From positions 2,294,001 through 2,358,000 of the forward strand of contig CP126196.1 in assembly GCA_030272155.1 (NCBI GenBank): a DNA stretch of 64,000 bases, given 5' to 3'. The notes below the pieces were generated by a model. That model did not search any database and was not told the origin of the DNA. It saw only the letters and a list, made by a program, of their open reading frames with translations. Positions 46,165-58,023 of the stretch are shown piece after piece. The number at the start of each line of letters is the position of its first letter. Within the stretch, counting starts at the first letter, position 1. The position numbers were made by a program, and so were the translations under genes. The DNA comes from Tetradesmus obliquus (Eukaryota; Chlorophyta; Chlorophyceae; Sphaeropleales; Scenedesmaceae).

Positions 46165-46346
46165 GTATCACGCCAAACCCTAGTTAGTACTGAACCTTGG
46201 ACATGTGGCGTGTTGGTGCTCATTGTGCATGGACGGGGGCAGCACTCTGAGGCGGGCACAGCAGCGCAGCCCTGAGTTGATTGGCTACATCACATTTAAA
46301 ATGCAATGCTGCGCTGCGATGCTACAGCATTAAATTGTATTTTGCC

Positions 46347-47063
46347 TCACTGGGTCTAGTAAAGAATCTCGCGCCATATATGCAGGGATGTAGCCAAGAT
46401 CCCTATGCATCTATTGGCGTGCTCAATTGATGCGCTGCATGCGTGTGTGCTCTGGAAAACGAGTTTACGTATGTCCCTCCTCGCAGTTAAAAACGGCGGG
46501 GATAGGCAGGTTTTGCTGCGGCTGCGTTGCTTCGAGTGACACATAAAAATATGGAATGTGTTTGCATGCAGCAGCAGGGCTGGCTGTGTGTTGTGTGTGG
46601 CGATCCAGGGCTGTGATGCGCTTGCCATGCCAAAGTGAACTCGTGATGCTTGCCCTGCTTGATTGAGCTGAGTGCCGAAAACATGTTTTCTGAGTTTCGA
46701 GATTTTGGTTGTGTTGCTGTTGTGAGGCGTGCTGCAGCAGCAGCCCAGCTTGTTCACCTGATGCCTGCAAATAGCTCCTGTGGCCTTGCTGTGCTGCTGC
46801 GTGCTGATGAGAGCCCTGTGCCACGGGGGGGTTTCGATGCTATTGTGTGGTGCAAGTGTGGGTGTAAAACAGGCGTCACTGAGGGGTGTCACCAGCAGCA
46901 GCAGCAGGCAGCAGGTTGGCAGTGTCTGCATTGGCCCTGTTCAAGGCTTCATTGTGTGCTCAAGGTAACCACGGTTATACATACGAAGCTGCGTTGGATA
47001 GTATTGCGGCCGTGCGCAACAGGCTGCATGTGAACGTGTGAGATTCTTTTCTCGACCCAGTGA
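46347..47063. mobile_element. Element X3: 717-bp TIR element at the right array edge
   Basis: Same as X1 and X2. Its terminal GACCCAGTGA is followed directly by unrelated DNA starting TACGTG, so the end of the whole array coincides with the end of an X inverted repeat and with a TA dinucleotide. Confidence 0.75.
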
Positions 47064-47093
47064 TACGTGCGCACTTCGAGCACGTTGGTTTGT

Positions 47094-47558
47094 CTATGCA
47101 CGGCACAGACTCTTGAAAGTCACAAATTGAATAGAAAGCGCCGGTCGCACTTTTAGTGCGTTCACCAGCTCGCGATAAGTAACTGCAGTGGATGTGAGGA
47201 ATGCATGGCTTACTTTTTCTGTGTCGCGTGCTGTTTCCTGTGCTGCAGTGAAGCAGATGGCATTGGTGTTGGAGCCGCCAAACCTGTGGCACTTATGGGC
47301 CATGGTGTGGAGCGAGGCGATGTCACGCACTGGCTGTGGCGGTGTGGGTACCTCCTTTCCTGGCTGCGGCGTTTCTGGGTGGTGTGGCCACGCCATGTTC
47401 GACCTGCTGTTGCTGGGCGTGGATATCACCTCATCTGCCTTTCGCTTCCCTTTGGCGACGCTTGTGGCGATTTCGTCAGCGTGCTCATTGCCTGGGATGC
47501 CAATGTGAGATTTCACTTTGTAGAAATGAAACGCTGTTGCTTTTCTCGCCGTGGTCAC
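47094..47558 (-). pseudogene. LINE-type RNase H fragment
   Basis: The frame contains KVKSHIGIPGNEHADEIA, the C-terminal signature of the RNase H domain found at the end of the pol protein in many non-LTR retrotransposons, followed by a basic tail. There is no start and no catalytic N-terminal part of the domain, and no reverse transcriptase nearby. It is a 5'-truncated remnant of a retrotransposon adjoining the array edge. Confidence 0.7.
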
Positions 47559-48593
47559 ACCTAGTTCCGACAGCTGCTATAGCTCACTGCGTCGATGCAA
47601 CACCGTTTGATCGACAGCTTGCAATTTTGTATCGTGAGCTTATTGCAAGCAATTTTGTATCGTGAGCCTATTTTGTATCGTTTGTTGAACATTTAGCAAG
47701 GTGGCTGAGGATGGTTTGTCGAGGGCTAGAGTCATACTGGCGCAGTCTCCCAGTGCCACTGGGCGTTCCGGGAACGTTCCAGTTAACTCCCACTGCTGAG
47801 CAGCAGGAGCCACGTGCACATGTGATAGCTAGGCCTGCCTGGCCCACTCGTTGCTTACAGCTCGCATAAACCTACAACTTCAGCTCAGATAACACTGATC
47901 TTGAATCAATGCGCGTTCGCCGCAGCTGTACAGTGCAGGGCACTGCATAGATGATCTGTGCATTTGTCGCAGAAGCTCAAACTACAGCATAGTCATGACT
48001 GCACGTGCCACGCAAATGTGACAATACCGGTTCTACAGCGCTGCATACAGGCCCTGAGGGCCTAGCTATGGCCCTTTCGCCAGTTCTAGTTCCAGTTCAG
48101 CTCAGCTCTCTCAGTGGCTGGCAGTGTGTGTGGCCATGCCAGCTGGCTGCAGGCTGTTCCGACCTGCTCTGCCCTGTTTTGTGTGCAAACCGCCTCCAAC
48201 AAGCATCACACTTCTCAACGTTGTACTGCTGTACTGCTGCGCCTGTCAAGTTCAATCAACTGGCGGCAGGGCCTGCCCTCAATGCTGCACTTCCTACCTG
48301 GACAGCCATGTTGTGCCTGCAAACCGCCTTCAGGAGGCATCATGCCTTTCAACTCTGTACAACTGAACTGCTGCGCCTGTTGCTGTCCACAATTTGCAAT
48401 TCCCTGTCATAATAGACCTGTTGTGTCTGCAGAGCGCCTTCAACAAGCCTTGCTGGCATCATGCCGCATGATGGAAGTTTCAAATTATGTACCGCTGTAC
48501 TGCTGCGCCTTTGCTGCTCACACCCCGCAATTCCCATCTGCACAGACCTAAGCCTTTTGTGGATAAATCATCACACTGGCTTCAATGGCATCC
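47559..48593. other. Spacer upstream of secreted-protein gene 1
   Basis: Three short copies of CAATTTTGTATCGTGAGC-like sequence lie at 47619-47690. 48170-48545 holds three degenerate copies of a ~120-bp unit (each with a GTTGTACTGCTGCGCCTG-like core and a GCAAACCGCCT-like start). No coding frame with a recognisable domain. Confidence 0.5.
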
Positions 48594-49842
48594 ATGGCGC
48601 GTGCTCCCCTGCTGGTGTCCCTGCTGCTGGCCTGGCTGCTTGCATGCTGCATCTGGGCGGGTGAGGGGCCCCTGCTGCTTGCTGCACATACATCTGTACA
48701 GCTGTTGGTGCTTTGATGCCTGCACGATCCACTGTTTGCCACTGTACACACGTGGTATCCATCACTGGCACTGCTGGGCACCAGGCAGTGCCATTGGAAA
48801 GCATGGGTTCCACAAGATTTGGCTGGAAGCCATGCCTGCGACACGCACAGCACTGTCCTTTAAACTCAACACACTAGCTGCAACAGGAGTCCAGTCTTGC
48901 AGCTGTACACCTACATGTAGGTGCTGGTGCGTTGACACTTTGCCATGTCAGCACGCAGTGGGCATGGACGTGTACGTATGACCCTTGCCGCATGGCCAAC
49001 TTAGAGTGCAGTGCACAGCAGCTTGCCATGTTGCGCATTCTCTCCGAGGTAATCGAGGCACCGCGGAAAACACAGCTGCGCCCGTGTTCTTGCTGCCTGC
49101 AGCTGCTGCTGCCCGCATGCCGGAGTGGGCTCACGGCTCAGCAGCCGCCCCCCAGGCTGCAGCGAGGGCACTGCAGGGCGCCAGGCCTCTCCGTGTCAGC
49201 AGCGCTGGCAGCAACACGCCAATTCCCAAGACAGACAGCTGGTACATCGGGATGCACCTAGCAGACCCCAGTCCAGGAGACGAGCAGCGGGCGGATGGAT
49301 ACATTCAATATACATCCGTGACCTCTGAGGTTCCTGTTGGGCCGGACACGGCCAGCGGTCCAACGCTCATGAGCGAGAAGCTTGTGGTGAGAGCCCTCGG
49401 TAGCTACGGACAGTTTGAATCGTTTAAAAGTTGGATGTGCCGCTACGATGCCAGTTACCCAGACGATGGGTATGTCTTTACATCACTCATGGATGTCAAA
49501 GTCGCTGAGTCAGTCACCTTGAATGAGCCTGGAACATTGATAGACGCCAAGGTCGCCGCCAGGTCGATTACCCTGGCGTCCTCAATCCAGCTGAAGTGCG
49601 GAATGTGGGGGCCTAATTCGGAGTACCTGGGAGAGTGTTCTGGACAGCTGCAGCCCGGTCGGGCGCAGTGCGAACCAGACAAGTATCACATGTATGGTCC
49701 AGGCCATTGCTCTGCAGACGAGGCAAAAGGCACGGCCTTGATTGTGGTGGATTGTGATCGAAAGTATGAACTGAAAGCAAGCGCTCTGAATTTGCTTTAC
49801 TCGGCCACTTCAAGCATGCAGCTGGGCACACCAAGCCCTTGA
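48594..49842 (+). CDS. Secreted Cys-containing protein 1 (unknown family)
   Basis: Exons 48594-48660 and 49103-49842 (phase 1) total 807 nt and encode 268 aa. Exon 1 is a classical signal peptide (LLLAWLLACC core). The ATG at 48594 aligns with the paralogue; an in-frame ATG also lies at 48585. The mature part has about nine cysteines spread over the C-terminal half and the motifs IDAKVAARSITL and CDRKYELKASAL, shared with the paralogue at 54697-56107. I do not recognise the family; an extracellular-matrix or cell-wall role would be a guess. The intron of 442 bp sits at the same place and phase as in the paralogue. Confidence 0.75.
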
Positions 49843-50159
49843 CGAGTTTGCGGCAAGCCAGGCAACAGGGCAGTGGCAAGCTTTATTTTCATGCCTTCTT
49901 GGTGGCTGTGGCAGGGTGAGCTGGCCAGTTTCCGTGGGTGTGTTTTGTGAGTGCTGATCATATCCATTCTAGCTGGACGTGGCCGCATATGAGCTGTTGG
50001 TGATGGGTGATCACAGATCGTTGCTAGAGGCGGCTGCCGCTGCTGCAGTGCAGTTGAATGGCATGCATGCGGCAAGTGTTATTGCGGGTTGTGGGCGCAT
50101 GTGCATTGTCAATGCACATTCGAAGGTGAATGATTGTCTTTCTGCCACAACCATGAGCG

Positions 50160-50272
50160 ACTGCAGCTGCTGCAGCACATGCCTTGCCTTTATTTTTGCA
50201 CTCGTACGGTGTTGTTTGTGGGTGGTTGTTAGTCTGCAGAAAACTTAGCTGGCTGCAAAAGCAGCAGCAGCA

Positions 50273-50331
<59 letters not shown>

Positions 50332-51280
50332 CACAACACATGCCTTGTTGTAGCGTGTGCTCCTCAGAAGGTTTTGGATGCCCTGTTTATGGTGGGTTGT
50401 TGTCTCTCCGTAAGAAGCATAGACGGCTACAGCTGCTGAAACACGTGCTTGACAGTGCGCAGCCTTGCATTTACCCTGTTGATATGCATTGATGCATGCA
50501 CTGCGGTCGCGTTTGCTCTGAAGCACTCATGCGGTGTTGTTGGTGGGTGGTGGTCAGTCTGCTGGAAACACAGCAGGCTGCAGCCTGCAGCAGCAGCTGC
50601 TGCTGCAACAACGCATGCCTTGTTGAAGCGTGTGATCTTGAAAAGGTTTCATATGCCCTGTCTATGGTGGATCGCTGCCTTTCTGCCGGAAGCATAGACG
50701 GCTGCAGCCGCCAAAATGCATGCCTGGCTGTTGTGTGTGCTCTTGCAAACACTCATGCGGTGCTGTTGGTGGGTGGTTGTCAGGTTGCCAAAATATGGCC
50801 GGCTGCAGCAGCTGCCCTGCTGCTGCTGCAGCTGGTGCTACTGCAACGCGTTCCTTGCCCTGGCTTGTGCCTTCAACCACCTTTGTATGCGCCTTGATAG
50901 TTGGGTGGTTGTCTGCCTGCCAGGACCTTTGCCAGCTTTAGCTGCTGCCGCAACACATGTCTTCACCTGGGCTGTGCTCTTAAGCAGTTTGAACGTATGA
51001 ACGTATGCCTGTTCATGGCGGCAGTCTGTCTGCCAGACATATAGGATTGTGTGGCAGCTGCTGGTGCAATGCATGTCGTTCTGTGGCGTGTGCACTGAAG
51101 CACCTCCTTCGCACTGTTGTTGGTAGGCGATTGCCTGTCTGATAGAACCACTGGCGGCTGCAGCTGCTGCAGCGCATGCGCTGTTGGGGTATGTGCTTTC
51201 CAAGTGCTTGTCTTGGATAGCTGTCAACAGCTGCTGTTGCCTGATGTGGTTTGCGGGGGCGGTGCTGCATCAGTGTTGTT
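50160..51280. repeat. Degenerate ~125-bp tandem repeat
   Basis: Units share an ordered set of short blocks (tgctct..aagcactcatgcggtgttgttgg-like, then GTGGTTGTCAGTCTGC-like, then GCAGCTGCTGCAACACATGCC-like) but differ widely in between. All frames are interrupted, so this reads as old non-coding repeat DNA. Confidence 0.6.
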
Positions 51281-53988
51281 CAGAAGTTGAGAACTGCTGA
51301 AGAGCGGGCTGCAGGAGCCTTATGAGGCTGCATTACTAAATAGTAGTACGGCACATGTGCTTTGGCTGCGCAGGAGGCGTCTGCAGCATACCACGTTGTG
51401 TTGCATCGACGCATGTGCTGTGTGAGAGCCGTCGCTATCAAGCGCCTGTCTCAGGCCAAGACGACATTGAAACCACTGTGCTAGTGTACGGCTAGCGCGG
51501 CTGCAAGTTGGAGCAGCATGCTCTTGGAGGGTGCTTGTGCAGTACTGACCAGTCATAACTGCATGAACTAGGACGACGTGGCAGCATGAGTGTGTTGTGT
51601 TGTGTTGTTCGCCTTCGAGGTGAGGTGTGATGTTTTGCCGCAGCAACTCCAGCTGCTGTCACAGCTGTTTCTCACACTGCTGCTGCTGCTGACACAGCAG
51701 CTGCTTTGCGATCGCTGTTGTTGTTGCTGCACTGCATCTGCAAGACATGGGGTGCTTGCAAAGAAACACAGCACTCTACTGCTGCTGCCCCTTCAAGCCT
51801 GCTGTTGCTGCTGTAAAGCGTATACACCTGTATGTACATGTGCATTTGGTGTCACTTGTAGTGGGTACATGCAGCGCAACGTACTTGTGGGCAGATGGTG
51901 GCCTGTGGGGAGTCATGTGGGTGCTGCGCTGCCAGTGCTATGTTCTGCTCCGTGCACAATGTGGTGCAGGAGGGCCAATGCAATGCAAATGTGCTCTGTT
52001 GTGCGTGGCAACAATTTGTGGTGTGCAGCACCGTGCTGCTACTGTGTGCTGCTATAGAGTACTTGAACATAGCATCCACATAGTACACTGGTGGCATAGC
52101 CTGCGGTCGCAGGGTGATGATGTTGGTTTGGCTACGGTGAGGCGCTGTGTGACAGACTTGCTTTGCCCGGGGGAGCGGGGTTGAGGGGAAGGGGGGTTAT
52201 CATCATTGCCGTGTTTGAAATGTATCTGCATGTTGTTGGTTGGATTGAAATTGTGAGCCTGTTTGCGATGCCACTTTTACGGTGTTGGCGGTGGGTTTGC
52301 TAACCTGTTACTGTGTGTATGCCTCAGTCTGTCACCAAGAGAGGGAAGAGCCAGGCAACGCACATTGCTGGTACTGCATACACTCTTTATGCATCACGCG
52401 CTGCAACGTGAAAGCTGCTGCAGCTACAGCATGTCGAGAAACAAAATGAACTGGAGTTGCAGCGTGCACGTGTGACCTGCTCCAGGTTGTGTAAGCTTGA
52501 GGGAACTGTGCAGACAGAGGTAATATTTGTGTTGGGTGTTGTGCTGTCATGCTAGTGCTGTGTTGAGAGCAGCACAACTGTTACACCTGAAGGTCTTGGG
52601 ATGACACGTCAGCAGCTATGATAGCAATTGTAGCTTTTGTGCCGCTGGCAAAGAAGCTACAAATGCCACCATAGCTGCTGACCAACGGTTGGCTTTGGTA
52701 TGAGTGGCTGCAAGGAACGCTGCATGTCATAGCCTGGATCTGCTGAAGCGGCTGTGTACACGTGATTCAGTTATGAAGTGCACAGTGCTGGTGTGTGTAC
52801 AATGCAAGCAGCGTCATGTGTGGCGGGCACATGCAGAGCAGCTTGCAAATAGGTTGGTTGTGGTTGGTGGGAAGTGCATGCAATGCATAGTCTAGCCTGG
52901 GTTATAGTCGTTTCCGTTTTTTGTTGCGATCCGGGGTCTACAGGGACAGTGACATGATGCATGTCGGCAACTGTTGTTTGTCTGTACAGCTTGACCAGGC
53001 ATCCTTTGGTTCAGGACTGGTATGGAGGTGCCCAATGCTACAAAGCAACGAGGCACGTGTCTATTACACTGTTGCACCTTTGTTGACACTTTGATACGCC
53101 TTTTGACCAGAGCCAGGGCAGCAGCGCCTATTTGACAACTTGTGTTGTTAGTACTTTGCATTTTGTGCCGCCTACTGTTATAACACTTGCATCATAGCCT
53201 GCATGCATGCTTTGTTTTCTTACCTCAGGACAGGCGCTGCTGCTCACCAGGCCATGGCCAGCACAGCTGGCCTGGCTGTACTTTACTGTAACATACATGT
53301 ACACCCTGGCCACTGTTTGAACACACAAGTGTGTGCAATGTAGATGGAGTAACGTTTGTTACTCGGTTTTCCCTGGCTGTGAGCCTGTACAAGAGGTCAT
53401 CATGTGCATGAGATCCCAAAAAGCAGTTGTTGAGCCACAGCAGCAGCAGCAGCAGCAGCAGCAGCACCTAGTTGCTGTCAGCGCTTGTTGACAGAGAAAT
53501 TCATTCGTTTTCCAATCTTTTAGTTGCATAGAAGCACTCCAGCTTGTGCCGCTTCTGTTGAGTGCAGTCACTGCACTTCAATGAGTGAAGGGGACCTGAC
53601 CTGCTCAGCAGGGCCTGCATGTGCGCACATCTGTTCATCAGCGATGGTGTGCAGCAGCGGCAGCAGCAGCAGCAACAGCAGTAGTCCTCTTAGTGATTTG
53701 AATGGTTTGCACTGGCACTGCCACATGAGGTGCCCGTGCAGCTGCCCTTAGCAGACTCTGAGGGGCTATGCGTGGCGTGCCAAGGGCCAAGGACAACCTT
53801 TCGAGAGTCATAGAGCAAAGCGCATTTTGAAAAGGCATCAGTGTTTGAATCAAATACGAAATGAGCGTAATGAGGCTGGGCAGAGCTGGCAGGTGCCGCT
53901 GCCATGGGAGCGTAATCGTTGGAAGGCTGGGTTGCGGGTTGGGCGGGTTACGCCCCCTAGGAGCGTAAGGCCGATGAGGCGTTGTGAC

Positions 53989-53996
53989 TATAAAAG
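53989..53996 (+). promoter_or_regulatory. Candidate TATA box
   Basis: A perfect TATAAAAG stands in a GC-rich context about 700 bp upstream of secreted-protein gene 2. It could drive that gene with a long leader, or an unrecognised non-coding transcript. There is no independent support. Confidence 0.25.
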
Positions 53997-54696
53997 CATT
54001 GAGATGTGCACATTGATCATCTAAGCCCTCTCAAAACATATATATTGACACGCCAGAGCTATACTTAGAGGTTCCCCTCTTCCTGAGGTGTGCTCAACCG
54101 TACATCAACATTGTGTTTGTTTCGTCACCACGGAAGCGGGTTCAACCACTGAACCTTGATTCGTCCAAGTATAAGGTGATCTGTTTGGTTCCAAGCAGTA
54201 TTTGTTTCAGCAACCGCTGCAATCATGGTGGCCATGCCTGACTTGCAAGCCTGACAGCAGTGCATGCAGTGCAGGGCAAGGGTAGAGTTGAGCTGGGACT
54301 GCACTTTGCACACCTATCTGCATCTTTGCATAATATCACGAGTACAATCTTTTGTTCCATCAAATGACCACCTGATGATGCCTGCATCACATACAACCGG
54401 GCTGAGGGAACTGAGAGCATTGCATTGGCAGCTGCGTGCACGCATGGCATGCATGTAAATGCAGCAGCCTGCTGGACATGGTGCTGACCAGGCAGCACAT
54501 GCAGCTTCCGCAGTCTGCCAATGACTTCCAACAAGGTTGGACAGTGCTTGAGAATGTGCTGCAACAATCATATGATTGCATGCTGCTGACTGCGCACTGC
54601 TGTGCTGCTGCACCTGCTCCTGCTGACCACCCTGCAGTTCAACCTGCACAACCCTGGTGCACCTGGTGACTCACCAGCTAAGCTTCAGTGGCATTT

Positions 54697-56107
54697 ATGG
54701 CGCGTTCCACTCCGCTGGTGACCCTGCTGCTGGCCTGGCTACTGGCATGCTGCATCTGGGCAGGTGAGGTGCCCCTGCAATTGCACTGCAGGGCCTGGTG
54801 CCTCTGTCTGGAGTGCTGTTGATGCTGCTGCGCGTGCTACAGTTCAGCGCTGGCCATCACTTGAACCTGAAACGTGCTGACAGCGAAATCCAGCAAGACC
54901 AGCTGTCATGCGCACACCTAACCACAGCCATGTGTATTACATCAGGCACGCGCTTTGTGCCACAGCACAGGAAATAACTAGTCTAGGACGGGCAGGTTGG
55001 GGCCGCAGTTCTGTGTGCAATATTACTGCACTGTATGAGGCAAAATACCAGCCAATACATGCTGGATGCAGGCAGGGCATGCACGCCATAACCGCTTCTG
55101 TTGCAGAGGGTTTGAGGTGGCAGCCTGTATACATGCACTGCCTGTTCAGCATCACACACATGCCAGTGTTCGTTAAAGCATGCTGTTAGCACTGGCCTCA
55201 CCGTTAGTAGTGCCTGCCCAACCATGCACTGATGCTGTCACTCACCTTGAAACCATGCTGTGCCTCTGCCTCTGCCCCTTTTCCCTTGCTGCCTGCAGCC
55301 GCCGCCACTCGCATGCCAGAGATAGCGCTGCCTCAAGGCCCAGCCGCCATGCACATGGCTTCCATGAGAGCCCTGCAGGGTGCCACGCTTCACCACCCGC
55401 GCGCTGCAGGTGACGGCCTAGCATACTACTCCAAATATGACGGCTGGAATATCAACCTGTACAGCCCAGGCGTTGGCGACCCAAACGACCCTGATGTGTA
55501 TGTGCAGGCGGCCTGGGGTGGCATCGGCTACACTGCTTCGACCAATGCCGGGCTTACCGACCCCAGCACGGATGGCACCCGTAGGCTCAAGACCGAGTCA
55601 GCTTCTGCGTATGCTTCGGGCTATTACTTGAACAGCACTGGACAGGCAATCGGGTCCTGGTCCTGCTCCTACAACGGCGGCACTTACCCTGGGTCGTCTA
55701 GGCCTGTAATTGATGCCAAGGCTGGCCCCAAGTCAATCTCCGTCAAGTCCTCCTTTGCCTTGGATTGCTCTGCCTACGCCTGGATCAACTGGGATGGCTA
55801 TGACTATGAGCACCCACCATCGCCTGTTCCACTGCAATGCGGCCCTGGGCAGCTGCTGCCAGCCACAGTGCAGTGTGTTGCCAGCAAAGGCACACCCACA
55901 AATGACTACAGGAGCAAATGCCAGTACGCTGACAGCAACTACAAGGGAGGCTACTCCTACAGTGGAGGCGGCTGTGCTGTTGATGATTCGACCAGCACAG
56001 TTACGATCAAAGTGACATGTGGCCGGCAGTATGAACTGGCGGCAACCTCGCTGCAGTTCTATGGCTCCACATCTTCAAGTAAGCAGCAGGGCAAGACAAC
56101 CCCATGA
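54697..56107 (+). CDS. Secreted Cys-containing protein 2 (paralogue of protein 1)
   Basis: Exons 54697-54763 and 55299-56107 (phase 1) total 876 nt and encode 291 aa. Exon 1 has exactly the same length as in the paralogue and encodes LLLAWLLACCIWA. The mature protein is rich in Tyr, Ser and Gly, with cysteines mostly in the C-terminal two thirds. Shared landmarks with the paralogue: ARMPE-like start of exon 2 (TRMPE), IDAKAGPKSISV, and CGRQYELAATSL near the end. Sequences otherwise differ strongly, so the duplication is old or the proteins evolve fast. No known family is recognised. Confidence 0.78.
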
Positions 56108-57823
56108 GCAAGCAAGCAGCAGTGCTGTGCCCCAACTGCAGCTGCTGCCTGGGGAAGGAAAGGTTGCGCACTGCTGCTGTTGCAGACTGACACACTGGTG
56201 CCTGGCCTGCAGCTAATGTTGCACGCAGGTGTGCTCCAAGGCTGCGTTGTTGTTGAGTGAGCTGCTACAACGTCATGAGTCCCGCCTGGTGCTGCTTTGA
56301 GTGGAACTGAGGGAGCGAGTCATGCATGGTTGCAAAAGATTCACGCCACCAGTAGCACGGCACACTGAGTTCACAATTTCATATGTGTGTTGCGAGCGTC
56401 ACGCGTCATGGAACACCGCAGTTACTAATTACTGCCTGAAAGTGATGTTCTGCTGCCTGGCGCATACCAGGCTTCATGCTTTCAGCGAAGCTGCTGGCTG
56501 CAAGTTGCCCCAGCATACTGTTTGGTTTGTGCATGCGGCGATGCATGCGGTGATGATCAGAGAGCCTGCACAGGATTATTGATGTCGCCATCTGATCATG
56601 ATGTGTTGGGTAACAGCTCCTTTCTCTCATGAATGTTGGAATGTGCATGCCGGAAGGTGCTGGAAGTGACTCACATGCTGCACATGCATAACTACCGTCA
56701 GGACGCCAACGTCCGAACATGTATCTGCCATACGTGACGGGTATCTGCTGCTCAGTCATGCATGTGCAAGGTGATAGCAGCATGCAAAGTTGATGCTGCA
56801 GCGTCATTACTGATATTTGGCCTTGTGCTCAACATGTGTCTGCTGAGGTGCTGGTGCCATATCTAGCCAAACACTGTACACAGTGTTTGTATGTACCGTA
56901 GTAGGCACACTCATGCAGCGCAGCTTGCAAGTGGTCGGGCGTGGCCTATGGAGAGTCGTGTGCACGGATGCCGCAAAGGTGCTGTGTCCGCTGCAACTGC
57001 ACATCGCTGACACTTGGTCAGCTGCAGCGCTTGTTTGGCGGAGAATTGTGGGTGTGGAGTATGATCTGCAGCAGTGTGCTGTTGCAATCATTGTTGACAT
57101 GATGTCAGCCGCTGAGCGTTGCAAATGAGTCCGCTTTATCAGGCAGCTGAGGTTGCCTGATGCTGGTAAGCACGTTTTGTGCTGCAGGGATCATGAGGAC
57201 TGACAGGTGTTAGTTTGACTAGGCTGTTGTCATCAGGGTTCAAGTGCATGGTAGTGTGATTTCGCTCTATTAAAGCAGATACAGCTTGGCTTGAATGCCA
57301 GCTGTTTGATTGTACGGGAGCAACGTTTGTGCATGCGCCTCTGGCCCAACCTCACTCATTGCTGGCATGTCTGTTGTTATGTTAAGTCAAGACGGGGATA
57401 TTGTAACACACCTAAGGCAATCATGATCCCAGTTGGCATCCATGTTGTGATTGAGGCCGCACAGCTTCTGTGGTTGTTCAGCGCCATAAGTCAGCTTGTA
57501 CTCGCAGACCGTACTCTAGTGTTATGCCACAAGGAAGTGAATCCCGGTTTGCATTATGTAAAGCACCGTGATGGTGCCTGCTGCCTTCCAAGATGGTGCC
57601 AGGACCCACATGTAACTATCCTCTCTCAATATGGAAAGTGGCTTGTTACATTACACCATCAGCAGCAGCATTGTCTCTGCGGAATCGACAGCAGTCTAAA
57701 TATTCTGTAACCGTGTCACACAGTGTGAGGTTCCAAGTCACGTTGGCTGCTGCCTCAACTTACTGAGGCAGCCAGCTTTGGGGCAGCTGCCGTCCAGGTG
57801 CTGAACCTAGCTCCAAAAGCCAG
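56108..57823. other. Spacer downstream of secreted-protein gene 2
   Basis: Only short frames occur. 56905-56990 resembles 51870-51960, the equivalent flank of gene 1. A plus-strand frame at 57291-57710 (139 codons) has no recognisable domain. Confidence 0.4.
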
Positions 57824-57973
57824 AGCCCTTGCCCTAGGGTGCATGTCATGCACAGCCCTTGCCCTAGGGTGCATGTCATGCACAGCCCTTGCCCTAGGGT
57901 GCATGCCATGCACAGCCCTTGCCCTAGGGTGCATGTCATGCACAGCCCTTGCCCTAGGGTGCATGCCATGCAC
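57824..57973. repeat. 30-bp minisatellite, five copies
   Basis: Five copies of a 30-bp unit differ only at one T/C position. The unit is partly palindromic (CCTAGG and GCATG..CATGC). It lies about 50 bp beyond the stop codon of the ZSWIM2-like gene on the other strand. There are no spacers between copies. Confidence 0.95.
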
Positions 57974-58023
57974 AGCTCAGAGGTAGCTGCAACCGTTACA
58001 ACAGAGGTGTGTGAACTCCAAGC

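Larger units (their letters stand above)
43382..46346. mobile_element. Tc1/mariner-like transposon body 4
   Basis: Copy of body 1 shifted by 9622 bp. Followed by X3, which closes the array. Confidence 0.85.
49843..54696. other. Repeat-rich spacer between the two secreted-protein genes
   Basis: 50160-51280 holds about seven or eight degenerate copies of a ~120-130-bp unit (recurring GTGGGTGGTTGT, GGCTGCAGC and CAACACATGCCTTG). A stretch at about 51870-51960 resembles 56905-56990 downstream of the second paralogue, so the spacer was probably duplicated with the gene. CAG/CTG tracts lie at 50268-50335 and 53440-53466. No frame with a recognisable domain was found. Confidence 0.5.

Noticed and set aside
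57824..57973. CRISPR-like array of 30-bp repeats
   Set aside because: Units are directly contiguous with no unique spacers, in a eukaryotic nuclear context; it is a minisatellite.
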